DNA of 64,000 nt from NCBI RefSeq assembly GCF_009746125.1, contig NZ_CP041352.1, positions 186,001 to 250,000 of the forward strand, written 5' to 3'. Of this stretch, positions 25,813-34,968 are shown one piece after another. Below the pieces are notes generated by a model. That model ran no database searches, was not told the DNA's origin, and worked only from the letters and a program-made list of their open reading frames with translations. Source of the DNA: Casimicrobium huifangae (GTDB lineage: Bacteria > Pseudomonadota > Gammaproteobacteria > Burkholderiales > Casimicrobiaceae). A program made the position numbers and the translations under genes. Positions within the stretch are counted from its first letter, which is position 1. Every line of letters starts with the position of its first letter.

Positions 25813-27078
25813 ATGTATGACACTTCCCTGACCCTCACCGATTTCGACCCCGAGCTGGCCGAAGCCGTGCAGCACGAAGAACACCGCCAGGAAGATCACG
25901 TTGAACTGATCGCCTCCGAGAACTACGCCAGCCCGCTGGTGATGGCCATCCAGAACTCGGTGCTGACCAACAAGTACGCCGAGGGCTATCCAGGCAAACG
26001 CTACTACAGCGGTTGCGAGCATGTGGACGTGGCCGAGCGTCTGGCCATCGAACGGGTCAAGGCGCTGTTCGACTGCGACTACGCCAACGTCCAGCCCCAT
26101 GCGGGCGCCCAGGCCAACGCGGCCGTGTTCCTGGCGCTGACCAACCCCGGCGATACTGTGATGGGCATGAATCTGGCCCAGGGCGGCCACCTGACCCACG
26201 GCAATCCGTCCAACTTCTCGGGACGGCACTACAAGATCGTGCCCTACGGACTTGATCCCGAGACGGGATTGATCGACTACGACGAGATGGAGCGCATCGC
26301 GCTGGAAACCCGGCCCAGGATGCTGATCGGCGGTTTCTCGGCCTATTCGCGCCACAAGGACTGGGCGCGCATGCGCGCCATCGCCGACAAGGCGGGCGCC
26401 ATCTTCTGGGTGGACATGGCCCACGTCGCCGGCTTGGTGGCAGCGGGTGAATACCCGAACCCGCTACCCCATGCCCATGTGGTGACCAGTACCACTCACA
26501 AAACCCTGCGCGGCCCGCGCGGCGGCATCATCCTGGCCAAGGGGCAGGACGAAGACTTCTACAAGAAACTCAATTCTGCGGTGTTTCCTGGCATCCAGGG
26601 CGGCCCATTGATGCATGTCATCGCCGCCAAGGCGGTGGCTTTCAAGGAAGCGCTCCAGCCCGAATTCAAGACCTACCAGCGCCAGGTGGTGACCAACGCC
26701 CGCGCAATGGCTGTAGTGCTCCAACAGCGCGGCTATAAGATCGTCTCCGGTGGCACCGACAACCACCTGATGCTGATCGACCTGTCCGCCAAGCCGTACA
26801 CCGGCAAAGACGCGGATGCCGCACTGGCTGATGCCTACATCACCGCAAACAAGAACTCGGTGCCCAACGACCCGCGCTCGCCCTTCGTGACCTCTGGGCT
26901 GCGCATTGGCACGCCGGCCGTGACCACGCGCGGCTTCGGCGTGGCCGAGTGCGAACAACTGGCGGGTTGGCTGTGCGATGTGCTGGATGCGCTGGAAAGT
27001 GGTCAGCTCAAGCAAGTCACAGAGCGTGTTCGAGAACAGGTCATGGAGCTGTGTCGTCAGCATCCGGTGTATCGATAG
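25813..27078 (+). CDS. glyA: Serine hydroxymethyltransferase
   Basis: A 421-residue PLP enzyme converting serine and tetrahydrofolate to glycine and methylene-tetrahydrofolate, or the reverse. The PLP lysine is Lys230 in [25 protein letters not shown] (31-40), [11 protein letters not shown] and HAGAQAN are all canonical. The ribosome site aaagga lies 8 bases before the ATG. In this cluster it could make serine for the TrpB reaction, or take up one-carbon units from serine. It is probably a second copy beside a chromosomal glyA, which cannot be verified from this window. Confidence 0.95.
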   Translation: MYDTSLTLTDFDPELAEAVQHEEHRQEDHVELIASENYASPLVMAIQNSVLTNKYAEGYPGKRYYSGCEHVDVAERLAIERVKALFDCDYANVQPHAGAQANAAVFLALTNPGDTVMGMNLAQGGHLTHGNPSNFSGRHYKIVPYGLDPETGLIDYDEMERIALETRPRMLIGGFSAYSRHKDWARMRAIADKAGAIFWVDMAHVAGLVAAGEYPNPLPHAHVVTSTTHKTLRGPRGGIILAKGQDEDFYKKLNSAVFPGIQGGPLMHVIAAKAVAFKEALQPEFKTYQRQVVTNARAMAVVLQQRGYKIVSGGTDNHLMLIDLSAKPYTGKDADAALADAYITANKNSVPNDPRSPFVTSGLRIGTPAVTTRGFGVAECEQLAGWLCDVLDALESGQLKQVTERVREQVMELCRQHPVYR

Positions 27079-27088
27079 GTTTTCGGTT

Positions 27089-27985
27089 GTGTCCGTGGAA
27101 CTGCGCCACCTTCGTTACTTCATCACCCTGGCAGAAGAGTTGCATTTCACGCGCGCAGCAGAGCGCCTTCATATCGAACAGCCACCATTGTCCCGCGCCA
27201 TCAAGGAGCTTGAGCACGATCTGGGCGTGGATCTCTTCGTGCGCAACCGCCGAGGTACGGTACTGACCGAGGCGGGCGCAACGTTCCTGCAAGACGTGCG
27301 CAGGGTGTTCGCCGCGCTGAAGCAGGCTCAGGAGAACGCTCAGGCGGTCGCGGCGGGCCTGAGCGGAAGCCTTCGCATCGCCGTGTCCGACGGCGCAATC
27401 GATCCCCGGCTGTCAGGCCTCCTGGCCCGGTGCCGCGAGGAAGAGCCGGAGATCGAGATTCGTCTGTCCGAAGTGCCGTTGGCCGAGCAGTTGCGCGGGT
27501 TGCGCTCGGGCGATTTCTCGATCGGGTTCGCGCACACGGCGGAGGTCGGCGATGACATCCTGACCGAGCCGCTCTGGCACGACTCGCTGGTGGTCGCGGT
27601 GCCCGCCCGGCACCCCTTGCTTTCACACAAGGCCGTTCCGCTGCACCAGCTCGCGAGCTACCCACTGGTCTTATGCGACCCGCAGATATGCGAAGGCAGC
27701 TACCGCGAACTGACGCGGCTGCTGCGGCCGTTGGAGCGTGAGCCCGACATCGCCGAGCACGTGTCCTCGCTGGACATGATGCTCACCCTGGTCGGTGCGG
27801 GCTACGGCGTTGGCTTCATCATGGCAACCAGGGCCGCGGCGAGCCCGCGCCCCGATGTGGTGATCCGTCCCCTGGCTATGGATTCCGCGATCATCACGAC
27901 CTACTTGCTGCGACCTACCAGCGAGAGCATGCCGGTGTCGGTGGAGCGGTTCATCGCGCGCCTGCGCGCGCACTCGGGCGATTGA
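27089..27985 (+). CDS. LysR-family transcriptional regulator
   Basis: A 298-residue LysR protein with an N-terminal helix-turn-helix (ELRHLRYFITLAEELHFTRA, RLHIEQPPLSRAIKELE) and a C-terminal effector domain (about 90-295). The start is uncertain: GTG at 27089 has AGG at a good distance, and GTG at 27095 gives the classic MELRHLRYF beginning. It follows glyA by 10 bases and on the same strand, so it may be the last gene of the PLP operon. A decayed relative of its effector domain lies at 16525-17033 at the other end of the cluster. Its target is unknown; aromatic-compound regulators often have this sequence type. Confidence 0.88.
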   Translation: MSVELRHLRYFITLAEELHFTRAAERLHIEQPPLSRAIKELEHDLGVDLFVRNRRGTVLTEAGATFLQDVRRVFAALKQAQENAQAVAAGLSGSLRIAVSDGAIDPRLSGLLARCREEEPEIEIRLSEVPLAEQLRGLRSGDFSIGFAHTAEVGDDILTEPLWHDSLVVAVPARHPLLSHKAVPLHQLASYPLVLCDPQICEGSYRELTRLLRPLEREPDIAEHVSSLDMMLTLVGAGYGVGFIMATRAAASPRPDVVIRPLAMDSAIITTYLLRPTSESMPVSVERFIARLRAHSGD

Positions 27986-28022
27986 TGCGGCGGCAAGGGC
28001 CGTAACTGAAGTTCGCGGCCGC

Positions 28023-28343
28023 TTATGGCGAGCCTTGCGGCTCACTGCCAGAGTTGAGGTTCTTTTCAGTCGCTGCCATCAACTCGCTGGCGCTTATCCC
28101 GAGTGCGACAGCAATTTTCAGTATCAGGGGCAGCGTCGGCACATGCTCCCCACGTTCGATCTTGCCCATGTGCGAACGCGATATTCCAGCCTGAAATGCA
28201 AAGTCGTCTTGAGCGACTCCTTGCGCAACGCGGGCGGCGCGCACGGCCCGCCCGAAAGCTAATGCTGGTTCGGATTCATAGGTCGGTGTGCCAGGTGGAC
28301 GACCTGGCTGAATAGTAAGCTTCTGCATCGACAGAAGCGTCAA
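28023..28343 (-). CDS. XRE-family helix-turn-helix regulator
   Basis: A 106-residue protein with one Cro/CI-type helix-turn-helix domain (about 29-90, FGRAVRAARVAQGVAQDDFA followed by GISRSHMGKIERGEH). The upstream 25 residues are Pro-rich and may be disordered. The start is either a TTG at 28343, which has AGAGGA just upstream, or the ATG at 28328. The gene is divergent from the LysR-effector-domain gene and shares an AT-rich promoter region with direct repeats. Regulators of this type are frequent near the ends of integrative elements. Confidence 0.8.
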   Translation of the reverse strand: MTLLSMQKLTIQPGRPPGTPTYESEPALAFGRAVRAARVAQGVAQDDFAFQAGISRSHMGKIERGEHVPTLPLILKIAVALGISASELMAATEKNLNSGSEPQGSP

Positions 28344-28363
28344 ACAATCCTCTTAAATTAACC

Positions 28364-28386
28364 ACGTTAAACATATAGACGTTAAA
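28364..28386. promoter_or_regulatory. Direct repeat ACGTTAAA in the XRE/LysR-like intergenic region
   Basis: Two copies, 28364-28371 and 28379-28386, start 15 bases apart in an AT-rich stretch between two divergent genes. A regulator binding both would control one or both promoters. Confidence 0.4.
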
Positions 28387-28449
28387 GTTCTCTCTTTACT
28401 ATGATGCTGGTTTGCCCTTGACCTGCTTCGTCGCTTCTGTGGGTTCTCC

Positions 28450-29091
28450 ATGGACAACATCACCAGCCAACCTGCCCACCTCAGGCTTGCAATAGCGCCA
28501 GGCGTATCGTCATCTCAGCTTTCGGCGCTGCTCGCGCTGCAGCGTGCGCAAGAGCCCGAGGTCAGCATCGCGTTCCTTGAGGTTGCAGGTGACGAGTTGT
28601 TTGATGGAGTCCGTGAAGGCCGCTATGACGTAGGGGTGTCGCTTCAAGGGTCGAGCGATCCGGCCCTCCAAACCCAACCCCTGTGGATTGAGCACATGGC
28701 CGTTGCGATGCCGCTGCGGTTTCCCTTGCTGGATCAGGCATCGCTCACCATCGCCGATCTACAGGACTACCCGATTTTTCGCTGGAGGGCTGAGGCTTGT
28801 TCTTCGCTGGATCATCGACTGCTCTCGCGCCTGCCTACTGACCAGCAAAGTCTCCAGTACGTGACTTCCTTCGAGATGATGGCGCTATGGGTTTCTGCCG
28901 GCTACGGTGTCGGGGTATCCGCGCAATCGCGCATCAAGCGCGCCCATGGATGGGGAATCAGCATGCGGCCACTGGACGACGGCCCCTACAAGATCGTGAC
29001 GCACCTGCATAGACCCCAGGGACAAGCGAACTCTGTTTCCGAGCGATTCGAGCGAAGGGCACTGCAGATCGCAAAATCGGTCACTTCCTGA
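28450..29091 (+). CDS. Stand-alone LysR effector-binding domain protein without DNA-binding part
   Basis: The 213 residues align with the effector-binding half of LysR proteins (LRLAIAPG, ... RYDVGVS, ... FEMMALWVSAGYGVGVS), but no helix-turn-helix precedes them. The ATG is placed after an AT-rich promoter region, and the frame is intact, so it does not look like simple decay. It is divergent from an XRE-type DNA-binding protein. The two may form a split regulator in which one senses and the other binds DNA; that is inference. It is the last gene before the tRNA-Gly attachment site. Confidence 0.75.
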   Translation: MDNITSQPAHLRLAIAPGVSSSQLSALLALQRAQEPEVSIAFLEVAGDELFDGVREGRYDVGVSLQGSSDPALQTQPLWIEHMAVAMPLRFPLLDQASLTIADLQDYPIFRWRAEACSSLDHRLLSRLPTDQQSLQYVTSFEMMALWVSAGYGVGVSAQSRIKRAHGWGISMRPLDDGPYKIVTHLHRPQGQANSVSERFERRALQIAKSVTS

Positions 29092-29236
29092 TCGCAGTGG
29101 CTGTCGGTGGCCGCCAGCAGAAGGCGGTGGAAACTCGCCTTTCATCAAGAGGGCCGAGGTGGTAAGCTTAGAGGCCATTTCTGGCTTGGGTAACCAGAAA
29201 AAATCTTTATTAATCAATGGGTTGGTTGCCGTGGGT

Positions 29237-29256
29237 GATTCCCTTCACCCGCTCCA
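29237..29256 (+). repeat. Attachment-site candidate: 3' end of a tRNA-Gly without its body
   Basis: GATTCCCTTCACCCGCTCCA matches the end of the T-arm, the acceptor strand CACCCGC and the TCCA tail of bacterial tRNA-Gly (UCC type). The preceding 55 bases do not form a tRNA and do not begin with the needed GCGGGTG. A terminator follows at once. This is the structure left at the distal end of an element inserted in a tRNA-Gly gene. Confidence 0.75.
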
Positions 29257-29261
29257 TCACC

Positions 29262-29288
29262 AAAAAACGCCCGGACGGGCGTTTTTTT
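29262..29288 (+). terminator. Rho-independent terminator behind the tRNA-Gly remnant
   Basis: A-rich stretch, CGCCCG-GA-CGGGCG stem and a run of seven T. It probably served the original tRNA-Gly gene and marks the first base pairs of host chromosome. Confidence 0.85.
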
Positions 29289-29506
29289 GTTTGGGTCAAC
29301 GGAATCGAACCGCTCGTGACGTGTCGGGTTCGATGAGGCGCGCAGCGCACGACCAGATGCCCGATGACCGATGATCATCTTTTGACGGAAACCATTATCC
29401 ACATTGGGCTCAGAGCGCAATATCGTTGAAAGTCGACTTCAGTCGATTTAAGGCCATAAGCCCAATTGCGACGCCATTTGAAGCAAAAGATGATGTCCCG
29501 CCGGCG
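29289..29506. other. Non-coding stretch right of the island
   Basis: No gene was seen here. A short region (about 29295-29325) resembles a tRNA T-arm on the minus strand but has no body. The rest is featureless. Confidence 0.5.
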
Positions 29507-30172
29507 CTATTTGACCGGCGCCCAATCACCGTGATCACGCACCTTCCAGGCCTTGCTGGTGAGCTGGACGGTGGCGGTGCCGCGCTGTCGGCGGCCATTG
29601 AGATCGGCCTCAAACACCACCAGCGCGGTGTTGCCTTCGATGCTGCCGCCGAGTACCTTGCAGCGCTGCGGGGCACTGCGGTTGTTGTCGCGGCGTAACG
29701 CCCAGTCGCGCTCGACGTATTGCCGCAGCGTCAGCGTCTGGCCGCTCTGCTGGTTGCGCTGGGCGATCTCGTCCTCGCGCGGCAGGCGCTTTTCCCGCTG
29801 CAACCGGTTGTAGTAAGCGCCGGCGTCGCGGTCAAGCTCGAAGCTTCGGCAGTAGGCGAGCACTGCGCGACCGGGCGCACCGCCGTCGGCCGGTAGCCGC
29901 TTGCCGCGCCGCGCATAGTCCGGCAGTTCGATCGGCGCTGCCTCGCGCGGCGGCTCCGGCGTGACCGGTGGCGGTGCTGGCGCGACCGGCGGCGGCGCGA
30001 CTGCGGGTGCCGGTGATGGCGGCGGTACGGGCGCGGTTTCCACCGGGGCGGCGATCGGCGCCGGCGCGGGTGGCGCCGGTGGCGGCGTCGCGCAGCCAGC
30101 CAGCAGCAAGGCAATGGCGACGACGGCGGTACGAAGGGGGGTTGGATGCGGCAGGTGGCGCGGCAGGGTCAT
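29507..30172 (-). CDS. Lipoprotein with Pro/Ala-rich linker
   Basis: The 221-residue product starts at the ATG at 30172, which gives a clear lipoprotein signal ending in the lipobox LLAGC (cysteine near residue 25). A linker of about 65 residues dominated by Pro and Ala follows, then a soluble domain with conserved-looking segments YARRGKRLPADGG and LTLRQYVERDW and a C-terminal beta-rich part (TALVVFEADLNGRRQRGTA). The family is not recognised. A linker of this type usually lets a periplasmic domain reach across the cell wall. A longer frame upstream lacks a signal and is not favoured. Confidence 0.7.
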   Translation of the reverse strand: MTLPRHLPHPTPLRTAVVAIALLLAGCATPPPAPPAPAPIAAPVETAPVPPPSPAPAVAPPPVAPAPPPVTPEPPREAAPIELPDYARRGKRLPADGGAPGRAVLAYCRSFELDRDAGAYYNRLQREKRLPREDEIAQRNQQSGQTLTLRQYVERDWALRRDNNRSAPQRCKVLGGSIEGNTALVVFEADLNGRRQRGTATVQLTSKAWKVRDHGDWAPVK

Positions 30173-30384
30173 GGTGGTCGTGGTTGGGCCTTGGAGCCGG
30201 ATGAGCGTTTCGTTCGTCGCGGCGCATGAAAACGCCGCGTCATCCAGCGTCACTTTCAGCGCAGGCATTTTGCCCTCGGCAGCAAGTATGCCATTGGCAT
30301 TGGGCGTCGACCACGCGAGCAGGGCACCGACCGTCATTGGTGCCGACTGTTTGTCGCGATGTCGCGTTGCGGGAGCAGCCCTGA

Positions 30385-32505
30385 CTACGGCGCGACTGCA
30401 GTGGTGGTCGTTACCCCGTCAACGGTGGCGGGCGCAGAAGTGACGGCTGACTTCGCCGCCATCGCCGCGATCATCACCTCCATATCGGCCGCGCACATTG
30501 GCCGCCCGAACAGATAGCCCTGCCCCTCGCGGCAGCCGCGGGCGAGCAGGTATTCACGCTGGTCCTCGTGCTCGATGCCTTCGGCGACCAGTCGCAGATT
30601 GAGGCTGTCGGCCAGCGCGATGATTGATCGCGCGATGGCCGAATCCACCCGGCTGTCCGGCAGAGCGCCGACGAAGCCGCGATCGAGCTTGATGCCATGC
30701 ACCTGAAAGTGCTTCAGGTGCGACAGCGCCGAATAGGCGACGCCAAGATCGTCGAGCACCACCCGCACGCCCGACTGGCTGAGCAGGCGCAACGCTTCCG
30801 GCGTGCCCTCGATCGAGTGCACCAGCGCCGTCTCGGTGATTTCGAGTTCGAGTTGTTGCGCGACGCCCGGGTGGCGTGCCAGCAGCGCGCGCATTTCGCG
30901 CACGAAGTCCGGATCACGCAACTGGTACGCCGAAATGTTGAGCGCCATCACCAGCGGTCGCCCATATTTGGCCAGCCAGTGCGATAGCTGGGCGAGCGCC
31001 TGCTCGGCCACCTGGAACCCGATACGACCGATCAGTCCGAGCTCCTCGGCGTCGCTGATGAATGCTGCCGGCTCGATCAGCCCGCGCTCCGGATGCCGCC
31101 AGCGCACCAGCGCCTCGACACCGAGCAGGGCGCCACTCTCCAGTGCCACCTGCGGCTGATAGAAGACCTCGAACTGTCGCGCCTCAATGGCCGAACGCAG
31201 CTCCGCCATCAGCGTAATGCGGGTCTCGGCGGCCGCGGCGAGTGGCGGTTCAAAGATGCGAAACGCGTCGCGTTGTTCCGACTTGGCGCGGAACATCGCC
31301 AGATCGGCGTTCTTGAGCAGCGTCTCGAAGTCACCGCCGTGCTCGGGGAACAGGCTCACGCCGATGCTGGCGCTGATCTGGAAGCGGATACCGTCCACCT
31401 CGATCGGCTCGGCCAGCACCCGCAGCAGTTCGCGCGCCGTTGCTTCGATCGCATCGCGGCCGCGCTCGCCGATCCGCTCCAGCACCGCAAACTCGTCGCC
31501 ACCCATTCGCGCGACCACCGCCCCGCCCGGCGCCGCGTTGCGCAGGCGGCGGGCGATTGCGCGCAGTACATGATCCCCCACCGCATGGCCGAGGGAGTCG
31601 TTGATCAGCTTGAAACGATCGAGGTCAATGAAATGAATGGCGACGCGCTCGTCGCCGCTGGCGATCACGTTGCGCAGCGCCGCCTCGAACGCGGCCCGGT
31701 TGCGCAGCCCGGTCAACGAATCGACATTGGCCATGGTGCGCAACCGCTCCTGCGCGAGATGGGAGTCGGTGACGTCGCGCAGATTGAACACGACACCGCG
31801 CACCGCCTCGTCATCCAGGCGGTTGTTGGCCAGCGTGGCGAGGTAACGCCAGCTGCCATTGGCGTGCAGTACGCGCAAAACGGTTTCGGTACCGGAATTG
31901 GTGTTGCTGATGACGTGTACGAACTCGGCCTGGCTGGCTGCCGAATCGGCAGGATGCACGAAATCAAACGCGTGGGCGTCGAGCATCGAATCCGGCTCGC
32001 GACCAAGGATGGTGCGCGTCGCCGCACTGGCGTAGCGGATGCGCAGGTCCTGATCACAGAGCAGCGTGATCACCTGCGCTTTCTCGGTCAAGGCGCGGAA
32101 GCGGCGCTCCGATGCGCCCAGTGCCAGTTGCGCTTGCCGCTGCGCGGTGATGTCCTCGACGGTGCCTTCGTAGTAACGGGTGCCAGCCTCGGCATCAACC
32201 ACGACGTGAGCGTGCTCGCGAATCCAGATCCGTTCGCGGGTTTTGTGACGATAGACCTCGGAGACGAAGTTGGACACAAAGCCCTGTGTGTCCATGGCGC
32301 GACGGAACTCTTCGCGTCGCTGCGGCGACACATACCACTCGCTGTCGAGATCACTGACCGCCGAGAGCATCTCGGCCTCGGTGGCGTAGCCGTTGAGGCG
32401 CACCAGCGCCTGATTGGCGCGCAACTGCTTGCCTTCCGGTGAGGTGCGATAGGCCCCGATCGGCAGCAGATCGAACAACGACGAAAAGTTGTCGCGCGTC
32501 ATCAC
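30385..32505 (-). CDS. PAS-PAS-GGDEF-EAL protein (cyclic-di-GMP turnover)
   Basis: The 706 residues contain two PAS sensory domains (about 10-125 and 130-260), a GGDEF diguanylate cyclase domain with an intact MGGDEF motif, and an EAL phosphodiesterase domain with the intact EAL motif (GVEALVRWRHP). In the EAL domain the usual DDFGTGYSS loop reads DDLGVAYSA, while the EITET and IKLDRGFV segments are kept, so phosphodiesterase activity is plausible but may be altered. There is no membrane segment, so it acts in the cytoplasm. The PAS signals are unknown. The gene stands alone, with 212 bases to the next gene downstream. Confidence 0.93.
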   Translation of the reverse strand: MMTRDNFSSLFDLLPIGAYRTSPEGKQLRANQALVRLNGYATEAEMLSAVSDLDSEWYVSPQRREEFRRAMDTQGFVSNFVSEVYRHKTRERIWIREHAHVVVDAEAGTRYYEGTVEDITAQRQAQLALGASERRFRALTEKAQVITLLCDQDLRIRYASAATRTILGREPDSMLDAHAFDFVHPADSAASQAEFVHVISNTNSGTETVLRVLHANGSWRYLATLANNRLDDEAVRGVVFNLRDVTDSHLAQERLRTMANVDSLTGLRNRAAFEAALRNVIASGDERVAIHFIDLDRFKLINDSLGHAVGDHVLRAIARRLRNAAPGGAVVARMGGDEFAVLERIGERGRDAIEATARELLRVLAEPIEVDGIRFQISASIGVSLFPEHGGDFETLLKNADLAMFRAKSEQRDAFRIFEPPLAAAAETRITLMAELRSAIEARQFEVFYQPQVALESGALLGVEALVRWRHPERGLIEPAAFISDAEELGLIGRIGFQVAEQALAQLSHWLAKYGRPLVMALNISAYQLRDPDFVREMRALLARHPGVAQQLELEITETALVHSIEGTPEALRLLSQSGVRVVLDDLGVAYSALSHLKHFQVHGIKLDRGFVGALPDSRVDSAIARSIIALADSLNLRLVAEGIEHEDQREYLLARGCREGQGYLFGRPMCAADMEVMIAAMAAKSAVTSAPATVDGVTTTTAVAP

Positions 32506-32801
32506 CCCCGGAAGCCGTCAGCACAACTTCAACGCGACGGCGTCGCACCCCTTCGGAAAATTCGGTATCGGGAGCCACTCTACGCCCGCCATCAACGGAG
32601 CGCAAGCCGCCAAATCGAATAAACGGTACCCGCTATTGCGGCACGGTGACAACTGTCTCGTATGTCCCAAATGTGACGCCATGCGCGCAGTGGCAGCGCT
32701 GATGGCTGCTGCGTGGCAGCGGCGTGGTCGGCTCGGATCAGCGCGCTGGGGCTGGATGACGGTCGACGAACGCCCACGACTCCAGCGGGCGGGGATAACG
32801 A

Positions 32802-32990
32802 TCAGGCGGGGGTGCGGTGCGCGGTGATCGTGACCCGCTCCATCACCACCACATCATGGTCAGTCACCGACGGCGTGGCGGTCGAGAACGCAGCGAGTAC
32901 GACACCAATGGTCGTCACCGACAGCAATGACGCGGCAACGGCGGACATTGTCGTTTCGGCGGTGCTAAGTACAGAAAACAGGCGGCTCAT
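32802..32990 (-). CDS. Small membrane or exported protein, 62 residues
   Basis: A hydrophobic helix (about 15-35, AVAASLLSVTTIGVVLAAF) is followed by a short tail ending in VVVMERVTITAHR. A strong ribosome binding site, GGAAGGA, lies 7 bases before the ATG, which is good evidence that the gene is real. No family was recognised. It lies alone between the GGDEF-EAL gene and the Lrp gene, in the same direction as both. Confidence 0.6.
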   Translation of the reverse strand: MSRLFSVLSTAETTMSAVAASLLSVTTIGVVLAAFSTATPSVTDHDVVVMERVTITAHRTPA

Positions 32991-33158
32991 GATGGGTTCC
33001 TTCCAGTGGGCGCGCCGTTACTTCACTTGGTGTGGCGCTGTGCTTCGATGGAACGAACTGTAGAGCGATGCTTTCCATGCCGCGAGTGGCATGCGATGAC
33101 TCGCAGCGTGGTAGCGCCAGTTGCGGAAGCGCTACGCGAATGGGTTGCCGCAGTCGCG

Positions 33159-33626
33159 TTAAGGCGCCATGTAGGTGAGTGGCAGCACGGTGGTCTCCTT
33201 CACTTTTTCGAGCACAAAGCTCGACTTGACGTTGATCACCCCCGGCAGCGTCAGCACCCGATCCATCAGGAATGATGTGTAGTGCTTGAGATCAGGCATC
33301 ACCACCTGCATGGTGTAATCCATCTCGCCCGACAGCGAGTGGCACCAGGTCACCTCACTCCAGGTTTGCACCGCCGCCTTGAGCCGATCGCGTGCTTTGG
33401 CATCGCGCTTGTCGAGCGCCACATCCAGATGCACCGTGAGCCCGAGGCCAAGCTTTTCCGGGTCAAGCAGCGCGGCATAGCCGGCGATGATGCCGGCCTC
33501 TTCCAGCGCGCGCACCCGCCGCAGGCAGGGCGAAGCCGACAGCGATACTTTTTCGGCAAGCTCAATATTGGAGAGGCGACCATCGCCTTGCAGGGTCTCC
33601 AAAATGCGCAAATCAGTGCGATCCAT
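33159..33626 (-). CDS. Lrp/AsnC-family transcriptional regulator
   Basis: The 155-residue protein starts at the ATG at 33626 (MDRTDLRILETLQGDGRLSN). It has a winged helix (about 4-62) and an RAM ligand-binding domain (about 68-150). Lrp-type regulators form octamers and respond to amino acids. The gene is divergent from hppD with about 150 bases between the starts, so control of tyrosine breakdown is likely. A longer frame upstream (33707) does not resemble the family. Confidence 0.9.
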   Translation of the reverse strand: MDRTDLRILETLQGDGRLSNIELAEKVSLSASPCLRRVRALEEAGIIAGYAALLDPEKLGLGLTVHLDVALDKRDAKARDRLKAAVQTWSEVTWCHSLSGEMDYTMQVVMPDLKHYTSFLMDRVLTLPGVINVKSSFVLEKVKETTVLPLTYMAP

Positions 33627-33776
33627 TGATGAAATGTCTCTTGCGTCAACGACTGAGCAATTATGCGCCCTAAATTCACACAAATGGGGATGTTTTTGCG
33701 CTTTCATTGCGCAAGATCAACGCCAGAATTTCGGGTTTTGGCCGATAACGCGCAATTCGTGATTCAGGAGCAGCAG

Positions 33777-34868
33777 ATGGCATCGCAATTTCAGACTTGG
33801 GATAACCCAATGGGCACCGACGGCTTCGAATTCATCGAATTCGCCGCCCCCGATCCCGCCGCGATGGGCCGGATGTTTGAGCAAATGGGCTTCGTCGCCG
33901 TCGCCAAGCACCGCTCCAAGAACGTGCTGCTCTACAAGCAGGGCGACATCAACTTCATCCTGAATGCGGAGCCCGGGTCCTTTGCGCAAAGCTTCGCCCG
34001 CGTGCACGGGCCGTCGATCTGCGCCATCGCTTTCCGCGTGAAGGACGCGGCTGCGGCCTACAAGCGCGCCGTCGAACTTGGCGCCTGGGGTGTTGAGGCG
34101 CATCCGGGCCCGATGGAGCTCAACATCCCGTCGATCAAGGGCATTGGCGACTCGCTGCTCTATTTCGTCGATCGTTACGACGGCAACTCGGTGCACGGTG
34201 GCAACAACGTCACCATCTACGATATCGACTTCGTGCCCATTGCCGGCGCACCGCGCGTGCCGGCTGGCGCCGGTCTCACCTACGTCGATCACCTGACCCA
34301 CAACGTACACCGTGGCCGCATGGAAGAGTGGGCCAGCTTCTACGAGCGACTGTTCAACTTCCGCGAGATTCGCTACTTCGACATCGAAGGCAAACTGACC
34401 GGCCTCAAGAGCAAGGCGATGACCAGCCCTTGCGGCAAGATCCGCATCCCGATCAACGAATCGAGCGACGACAAATCGCAGATTCAGGAATACCTGCACG
34501 CCTACCACGGCGAAGGCATCCAGCACGTCGCTTTCGGCACCAACGACATCTATGACACGGTGAACGCGCTGACCGCCAAGGCCATTCCGTTCCAGACGAC
34601 GCCGGCGACCTACTACGAGCAATTGCCAACGCGCATCCCGAACCACGGCGAGAACACCGAACTGCTGCAAAAACTCTCCATCCTTGTGGACGGTGCGCCG
34701 GAGGATTCAGGCCTGTTGCTGCAGATCTTCACCCAGAACATCTTCGGCCCGATCTTCTTCGAGATCATCCAGCGCAAGGGCAATCAAGGTTTTGGCGAGG
34801 GCAACTTCAAGGCATTGTTCGAGTCGATCGAGCTGGATCAGATTCGAAGGGGCGTGCTTCAGGCATAG
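33777..34868 (+). CDS. hppD: 4-hydroxyphenylpyruvate dioxygenase
   Basis: The 363-residue Fe(II) enzyme converts 4-hydroxyphenylpyruvate to homogentisate in tyrosine and phenylalanine breakdown. Two VOC-type domains are visible, and the metal ligands fit His in YVDHLTHNV and GIQHVAFG and Glu in [22 protein letters not shown] is the classic C-terminal segment. AGGAG lies 6 bases before the ATG at 33777. It stands as a single gene beside a divergent Lrp regulator. hmgA and fahA are not in this window. Confidence 0.96.
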   Translation: MASQFQTWDNPMGTDGFEFIEFAAPDPAAMGRMFEQMGFVAVAKHRSKNVLLYKQGDINFILNAEPGSFAQSFARVHGPSICAIAFRVKDAAAAYKRAVELGAWGVEAHPGPMELNIPSIKGIGDSLLYFVDRYDGNSVHGGNNVTIYDIDFVPIAGAPRVPAGAGLTYVDHLTHNVHRGRMEEWASFYERLFNFREIRYFDIEGKLTGLKSKAMTSPCGKIRIPINESSDDKSQIQEYLHAYHGEGIQHVAFGTNDIYDTVNALTAKAIPFQTTPATYYEQLPTRIPNHGENTELLQKLSILVDGAPEDSGLLLQIFTQNIFGPIFFEIIQRKGNQGFGEGNFKALFESIELDQIRRGVLQA

Positions 34869-34968
34869 CGAACCCACATTCGCAGCGAATGGCCGTTGTT
34901 TGCTGGCGCACATGTCGTGCCGGCGTTGACCGCAGCAAAGGGCGTCAATAGACTCGTGATGGAGTCAT

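Noticed and set aside
1-29256. Integrase, transposase or phage structural genes within the island part
   Set aside because: None was found, so the mobile-element claim rests only on the tRNA-Gly remnant and cargo type.
29295-29325. tRNA T-arm-like sequence on the minus strand
   Set aside because: Stem and loop resemble a T-arm, but there is no D-arm, anticodon arm or CCA-proximal acceptor pair around it.
29930-30120. Apparent GC-rich repeat
   Set aside because: It is the codon pattern of the Pro/Ala-rich linker of a lipoprotein, not a DNA repeat with defined units.
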